From the NCBI GenBank assembly GCA_937864115.1, contig CALMII010000051.1:1-64000 (forward strand): a stretch of 64,000 nucleotides of DNA, read 5' to 3'. Shown in pieces: positions 59,753 to 64,000 of the stretch. Numbering within the stretch: position 1 is the stretch's first letter; each line of letters begins with the position of its first letter. A program made the translations under genes and the position numbers. Source of the stretch: an uncultured Steroidobacter sp. GTDB lineage: Bacteria > Pseudomonadota > Gammaproteobacteria > Steroidobacterales > Steroidobacteraceae. The notes beneath the pieces are model-generated. The model made no database searches, was not told the DNA's origin, and saw only the letters and a list, made by a program, of their open reading frames with translations.

Positions 59753-59855
59753 TGTAGGTCAGGCTTTAGCCTGACTCTGATAAAGAGGCCGGCTAAAGCC
59801 GGCCCCACAGTGAAGAGCCCCCCACCCCAGCCCTCCCCCTGCAAGCAGAGGAGGG
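59753..59855. repeat. REP-like copy 14 (59753-59810) joined to C/G-rich repeat copy 7
   Basis: TGTAGGTCAGGCTTTAGCCT opens module A, then GGCCGGCTAAAGCCGGCC and CCACAG. Six bases later CCCCCCACCCCAGCCCTCCC and CCTGCAAGCAGAGGAGGG. The rest of 59705-59949 shows no gene. Confidence 0.88.
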
Positions 59856-59949
59856 AGCGGGAATGAGATCTGTCACCTCAAGGACGAACGAGCCGCTGCC
59901 GAACCGACACTTCGCCCGGACGCAAAGGCCGGATTGCTATGATCCCGGC

Positions 59950-61437
59950 ATGTCCGCATCCGACCCGCAGCCATCCCTGTTCGCCCAGGCATTGGCGATT
60001 CCGGCCTGGCTCGAAGCCGACGGCGCGACGCCGTACGACGAACGGCTGCATCGGGAACGGCGCATTGCTGCCGATATCGACGCACGCGATCCGCTGACCC
60101 GCGTCCTCCGCTGGTGGGAACGCGCGGCAGCGACGCGACCCGTTCCCGCTGCCGATACGACGCTGATTGCACGACTGTTGCGCGCCCGACGCCTGATCTC
60201 GCTGCTCATGGTGCTCCTGGGCGGCGCGGCGGGTGCCGCCGCTGCGCTGGCGGTTTTCCATTACGACGGCACGTGGCCGGTCAACGTCGTCACCGTGCTC
60301 GCCTCGCTCGTGCTGTTGCAGATCGCATTGATCGTGCTGACGCTGGTATTGATGCTGCCGCAGATACCGGGCGTGCGTGCCGTGCAGGATCTGCTCGGCG
60401 GCCTGAATCCCGGTGCGCTGGCCGCCGCAGCGTATCGACGCCTGCGACGGGTCGACGATTCCCGCGCCGATGTGCTGGTCTGGCACGAAGCGCGCGGTCC
60501 GGCGGCGAGCCGCTTCGCGCGCTGGCAGATGCTCGTGTGGTCACAAACGGCCGCTGTCGCATTCAATGCCGCCGTCGTGCTCACCGCCATTGCGCTGATC
60601 GCATTCACCGACCTCGCATTCGGCTGGAGCACGACCCTGCGGCTCAATGCGGATCGCGTGCATCGGATCACGCAGACGCTGTCGTTGCCGTGGCGCGAGT
60701 TCTGGCCTGCCGCAGTGCCCGGCGTGGATCTCATCGAAGCCTCGCGTTTCTATCGACTCGCGTCGGCGCCGCCGAGCCGCACGGTGGCGAGCGAACTGAC
60801 GGGCTGGTGGCCCTTCCTGCTCGCCTGCATCCTGACCTACGGGCTACTGCCGCGCGTACTGATGCTGACGTTCGCATCGCAACGCCTGCGGACCGCAACC
60901 AGACATCTGCTGCTGGACGATCCGCGCACGCGTGCCCTGCTCGATCGCATGGACACCGCGGAAATCCAGCTCGGCGCGACGGACACGGAGAACGCGCCCG
61001 GCACCCGCAACGAACTCGCCGCCGCACCGCCGGCCAGCGACGCCGATGCGCTCGCCATCGTCTGGTCGCATGCGCTGCCGGACGAAAGCGTGCCGCGATG
61101 GAGCCTGCAGCATTTGCAGCGACGCGTATCGAGTACCTATGCCGCGGGCGCAGCGACACTCGATGCGGACCGCGCGCTGCTTCGCCAGATCGCCTCGCTG
61201 CAGCCGCGCGCGACACTCATCTTCGTGCGCGCCTGGGAAGCGCCGCTGCTCGATCTGCAGGACTTTCTCGCCGATCTGCGCACTGCCGTCGGCCGCGAGT
61301 GCTCGATCATCGTCGTGCCGGTGTCGGCGGATCAGTCGCCACCCACGCGCGCGCAGCAATCGACGTGGTCGCGCTGGACGGCACGGCTCGCCGATCCGGC
61401 GCTCTACATGGAAATCGGGCTCGAGAGCGGCGCGTGA
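59950..61437 (+). CDS. DUF2868 membrane protein
   Basis: 495 residues. After a soluble start (IPAWLEADGATPYDERLHRE, with a DIDARDPLTRVLRWWER segment), hydrophobic segments follow at about 75-97 and 115-140, then at about 195-230 and 285-305, with a cytoplasmic C-terminal domain (IVWSHALPDESVPRW, ECSIIVVPVSADQ). It matches DUF2868. It overlaps the next gene by four bases (GTGA), and DUF2868/DUF3482 genes are regularly adjacent, so the two probably form one membrane GTPase system. Role unknown. Confidence 0.87.
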   Translation: MSASDPQPSLFAQALAIPAWLEADGATPYDERLHRERRIAADIDARDPLTRVLRWWERAAATRPVPAADTTLIARLLRARRLISLLMVLLGGAAGAAAALAVFHYDGTWPVNVVTVLASLVLLQIALIVLTLVLMLPQIPGVRAVQDLLGGLNPGALAAAAYRRLRRVDDSRADVLVWHEARGPAASRFARWQMLVWSQTAAVAFNAAVVLTAIALIAFTDLAFGWSTTLRLNADRVHRITQTLSLPWREFWPAAVPGVDLIEASRFYRLASAPPSRTVASELTGWWPFLLACILTYGLLPRVLMLTFASQRLRTATRHLLLDDPRTRALLDRMDTAEIQLGATDTENAPGTRNELAAAPPASDADALAIVWSHALPDESVPRWSLQHLQRRVSSTYAAGAATLDADRALLRQIASLQPRATLIFVRAWEAPLLDLQDFLADLRTAVGRECSIIVVPVSADQSPPTRAQQSTWSRWTARLADPALYMEIGLESGA

Positions 61438-62846
61438 ACGATTCGCATCCGACCTTCGCCGTCGTCGGCCATCCCAACAAGGGCAAGAGCAGCATCGTCG
61501 CGACGCTGGCGGAAGACGACTCCGTGATCATTTCGCCGGACCCGGGCACGACGCGCCGTGCGCGCAGTTTTCGCATGCGCATCGACGACCAGGTGCTGTA
61601 CGAACTCATCGACACGCCCGGATTCCAGCGGCCGCGCAGCACGCTCGCGTGGCTGCGCGACCACGAACGCGACGCCAGTGCGCGGCCCGCTGTCGTGCGC
61701 GAATTCGTGACCGCACACGAGCGCGATGACCGGTTCCACGATGAATGCGAACTGCTGCGGCCGATCCTCGAGGGCGCCGGCATCCTGTACGTCGTCGATG
61801 GCGCGCATCCCTACGGCGTGGAATATGAAGCGGAGATGGAGATCCTGCGCTGGACCGGCCAGCCGCGCATGGCATTGATCAACCTGATCGGACCGGGCGA
61901 TCACATCGAGGAATGGCGGCGCGCGCTGAACCAGTATTTCTCCATCGTGCGCGTGTTCGATGCACAGCGTGCCGACTTCGCGCGACGCCTGGAACTGCTG
62001 CGGGCCTTCCGCGAACTCGGCGAGGGACACGCGCAATGGAGCACGATGCTCGAACGCGCCGTGACGACACTGGATCGCGATCGCGCGACGCGCGCCCGGC
62101 GCGCCGCTGCGGAGATCGCCGATCTGCTCGGCGACGTGCTGTCAGCCCAGGAACGCGCGCCCGCACCGGAAGGCAGCGACGAGGCCGACATCTCGCGCCG
62201 GCTAGGCGAGCAGCTCAAGACACGCATCCGCCAGCGCGAACAGCAGCAACGCCGCGCGGTGCAGGCCATCTACCATCACGCCGCGCTCGCCGCGCAAGAG
62301 CAGCAGGTCGACCTGCTGCAGGAAGATCTGTTCTCCGAACGCAGCTTCGCCGTCTTCGGCATGTCCACGGCGCAACTCGCGGTGACGGGTGCAGCGACCG
62401 GCGCGCTGACGGGCGGCGCCATCGATCTTGCGGTCGGCGGCGCATCGCTGCTGATCGGCGCGGGCGTCGGCGCCGTCCTCGGCGGACTGGGCGCCGTATT
62501 CGGTGCGGGGCGTCTTGCGAAAGTGCAGGTGCTCGGCACACCGCTCGGCGGGCATCGCGTGATCGTCGGCCCGATCACCTCACCCAATCTGCCGTGGGTA
62601 CTGCTGGGCCGTGCACTGCTGCATCAGCGCCTCGTCGCCGAACGCAACCACGCCGTGCGCGATGCGCTGGTGCTCGATGCCACTGCGGGAACGCATCTGG
62701 CCGATGCGATCGACACCGGCAGACGCAAGCGCATGGCTGCGTGCTTTGCGCGCATCCGCGAGGATGGCGGTCTGAGCGCCGGGGATCGCGAGGCGTTGAT
62801 CGGCGAGATCGTCGGACCTCTTCCTGTAGGTCAGGCTTCAGCCTGA
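61434..62846 (+). CDS. DUF3482-containing GTPase
   Basis: 470 residues from GTG at 61434. An N-terminal GTPase domain: P-loop VVGHPNKGKSSIVATL (G1), PGTTRRARSF (G2 Thr), LIDTPGFQRPR (G3, DTPG) and ALINLIGPGD where NKxD would be expected (G4 altered). A helical region and two glycine-rich hydrophobic segments follow (AVTGAATGALTGGAIDLAVG, then LIGAGVGAVLGGLGAVFGAG), characteristic of DUF3482. Translationally coupled to the DUF2868 gene. The last residues (LPVGQASA) are read from a REP-like repeat. Probably a membrane-associated GTPase of unknown purpose. Confidence 0.9.
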   Translation: MNDSHPTFAVVGHPNKGKSSIVATLAEDDSVIISPDPGTTRRARSFRMRIDDQVLYELIDTPGFQRPRSTLAWLRDHERDASARPAVVREFVTAHERDDRFHDECELLRPILEGAGILYVVDGAHPYGVEYEAEMEILRWTGQPRMALINLIGPGDHIEEWRRALNQYFSIVRVFDAQRADFARRLELLRAFRELGEGHAQWSTMLERAVTTLDRDRATRARRAAAEIADLLGDVLSAQERAPAPEGSDEADISRRLGEQLKTRIRQREQQQRRAVQAIYHHAALAAQEQQVDLLQEDLFSERSFAVFGMSTAQLAVTGAATGALTGGAIDLAVGGASLLIGAGVGAVLGGLGAVFGAGRLAKVQVLGTPLGGHRVIVGPITSPNLPWVLLGRALLHQRLVAERNHAVRDALVLDATAGTHLADAIDTGRRKRMAACFARIREDGGLSAGDREALIGEIVGPLPVGQASA

Positions 62847-62881
62847 CATCTTCAGAGGCCGGCTGAAGCCGGCCCCACAGG
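62824..62881. repeat. REP-like element, copy 15 (A then B)
   Basis: CTGTAGGTCAGGCTTCAGCC opens module A, then GGCCGGCTGAAGCCGGCC and CCACAGG. It contains the TGA stop of the DUF3482 gene. A run of GAGGAA units (62883-62906) follows. Confidence 0.9.
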
Positions 62882-62906
62882 AAGAGGAAGAGGAAGAGGA
62901 AGAGGA

Positions 62907-64000
62907 CTAACGAACCGGCAGCTGAATCTCCGCCTTCGCCGTCGACATCGTCGCCCCGGTCTGGCTGGTCATCCTGAAATCGACCTGCACGACGTGGCGA
63001 CCCTCGTCGTCCTTCTGTTTATCGACGACGCTCGCATTGAAGATCGTGATGTCGCCGGTGAAGGCCGGGCCGCGATACGCGCAGTTGGAATGCACGACCC
63101 TGCCCCACTCGCCGGCCCAGCCGGCGAGATAGTCGATGATCCACGCGCCCATCGATGCACCGTAGCCGTAGCCGCGCGGCATGCCGATGTAGCGCGCCCA
63201 GCGCGGAAACAGGTGGCCGCGCGAAGGGCCGATGTAGGCGCCGTCGGTCTGTTCGGGATTGATGCGTTCCAGCTCGCCGTCGGACTCCTTGCCGGCCATG
63301 TCGGCGGTGAAGCCCAGCTCTTCGAGATCGATGTCGGTGCGACGGCGCATGCCGCCCCAGATGGTGAACGGATACGCACGCCATTCGGTGGCGAAGCTGG
63401 CGATGCTGTGCGGGCCGATGACGCGTACCGGCAGCCTGTCGCCGACCTTCACGTCATCCCACCAACGTTTGCCGTGACCCAGGTCGTGCAGCATCTTGAT
63501 GTACTCGAACTTCCGGTCTTCGAGTTCGGCGAGCTGCACGTCGGTCCATTCGGGATCATCGGTCGCGCTCGCCGGCGGCGTGCCGCCCATTTCGCGCGCG
63601 AGATCGGCGCGGTAGCGGATGCTGGTCGAGCGTTGCGTGGCGATCTTGTCGCCGAGGTGGTTGTAGTAGTGATTGTCGCCGCGCTGGAAGCACGTCGGGC
63701 CGGCGAACCTGGTGTCCTTGACGGCGTAGTCGAACGGAATGCGTTCGTTGTGGATCGTGTCGCCGCCAGCGATCTGCGGGCCATAGAACCACCACTCGTC
63801 GCCGCCGAACAGCAGATGCGACTGCGGGATGCGGCCGACGCAGGCCGGCGCGGCGCCATGCCCATCGTCGCAGGCCACCGAGAACGACTGCGGTGCGATG
63901 AGCTTGCCGAAGCGGCTGTCCGCTGCATACGCGTTGTCGTAGTGCAAGCGGTTGGGATAGTGCATCGCCTGCGCCCAACGCTTGATGTCGAGATTGCCGA
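62907..64000 (-). CDS. MaoC-family acyl-CoA dehydratase, double hot-dog (5' end beyond window)
   Basis: At least 363 residues; the reading frame continues past the right edge (DIKRWAQAMHYPNRLHYDNA). It is a paralogue of the 36292-37488 product with the same blocks: APQSFSVACDDGHGAAPACV, GGDEWWFYGPQIAGGDTIHN, AGPTCFQRGDNHYYNHLGDK, VKVGDRLPVRVIGPHSIASF, YGYGASMGAWIIDYLAGWAG and NCAYRGPAFTGDITIF. Likely hydrates an unsaturated CoA ester. Transcribed toward the DUF3482 gene; its operon partners would lie outside the window. Confidence 0.9.
   Translation of the reverse strand, partial: GNLDIKRWAQAMHYPNRLHYDNAYAADSRFGKLIAPQSFSVACDDGHGAAPACVGRIPQSHLLFGGDEWWFYGPQIAGGDTIHNERIPFDYAVKDTRFAGPTCFQRGDNHYYNHLGDKIATQRSTSIRYRADLAREMGGTPPASATDDPEWTDVQLAELEDRKFEYIKMLHDLGHGKRWWDDVKVGDRLPVRVIGPHSIASFATEWRAYPFTIWGGMRRRTDIDLEELGFTADMAGKESDGELERINPEQTDGAYIGPSRGHLFPRWARYIGMPRGYGYGASMGAWIIDYLAGWAGEWGRVVHSNCAYRGPAFTGDITIFNASVVDKQKDDEGRHVVQVDFRMTSQTGATMSTAKAEIQLPVR

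Overview
This window is about 64 kb of GC-rich chromosomal DNA from an aerobic or facultative heterotroph, most likely a gammaproteobacterium. That placement is an inference. It rests on the napEDABC order, the MarR/EmrA/EmrB/NodT-type efflux operon, and REP-like repeats of the kind common in Xanthomonadales- and Nevskiales-type genomes. No rRNA, tRNA, CRISPR array, phage or transposase gene was found. Genes are dense, and gaps are mostly filled by several families of dispersed palindromic repeats.

Layout. 145-4287 (-) is a compact periplasmic nitrate reductase operon, napEDABC. 4551-4706 (+) encodes a 51-residue membrane or secreted peptide with an equally long paralogue at 18343-18498. 5954-7965 is a short array of integron-type attC sites with minus-strand cassettes (unknown proteins plus a toxin-antitoxin pair) and no integrase in the window. 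8167-10532 holds a metallophosphoesterase, an unknown protein and a GIY-YIG protein. 10548-16381 (-) is a MarR-regulated tripartite drug efflux operon followed by an Old Yellow Enzyme gene. 16595-27651 is mixed housekeeping and accessory content: an Hsp70-like ATPase, an FMN reductase, an ORF6N-domain remnant between direct repeats, a degenerate receiver/GGDEF protein, a large secreted phytase/esterase-like protein and a DUF349 protein.

27785-64000 is dominated by catabolic genes: a nitronate monooxygenase-like flavoprotein, thiolase, two crotonase-fold enzymes, a carboxymuconolactone decarboxylase-family protein, a TauD/TfdA dioxygenase, two family III CoA-transferases, an IclR regulator, two MaoC-type hydratases, an acyl-CoA ligase, an SDR, HyuA/HyuB, a Rieske ferredoxin and Rieske oxygenase alpha subunit, an amidohydrolase, a VOC protein and a fused indolepyruvate-ferredoxin oxidoreductase. 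Together they look like a peripheral pathway that hydroxylates or cleaves a ring compound, activates the product as a CoA thioester and shortens it by beta-oxidation-like steps. The substrate cannot be named from sequence. This part also holds an unrelated patch at 40.3-46.2 kb with a truncated DUF899 gene, a Fic-like protein lacking the catalytic histidine, and a gene remnant, and a DUF2868/DUF3482 membrane-protein/GTPase pair at 59.9-62.8 kb.

Repeats. A two-module REP-like element occurs about 15 times, and six genes read into a copy and stop inside it. A C/G-rich element (CCCCCACC...GGGGGAGGG) occurs 7 times. Eight loci carry long imperfect palindromes whose arms are built from short repeated units (GATCACGGAG-like or GCGCAAAAG-like).
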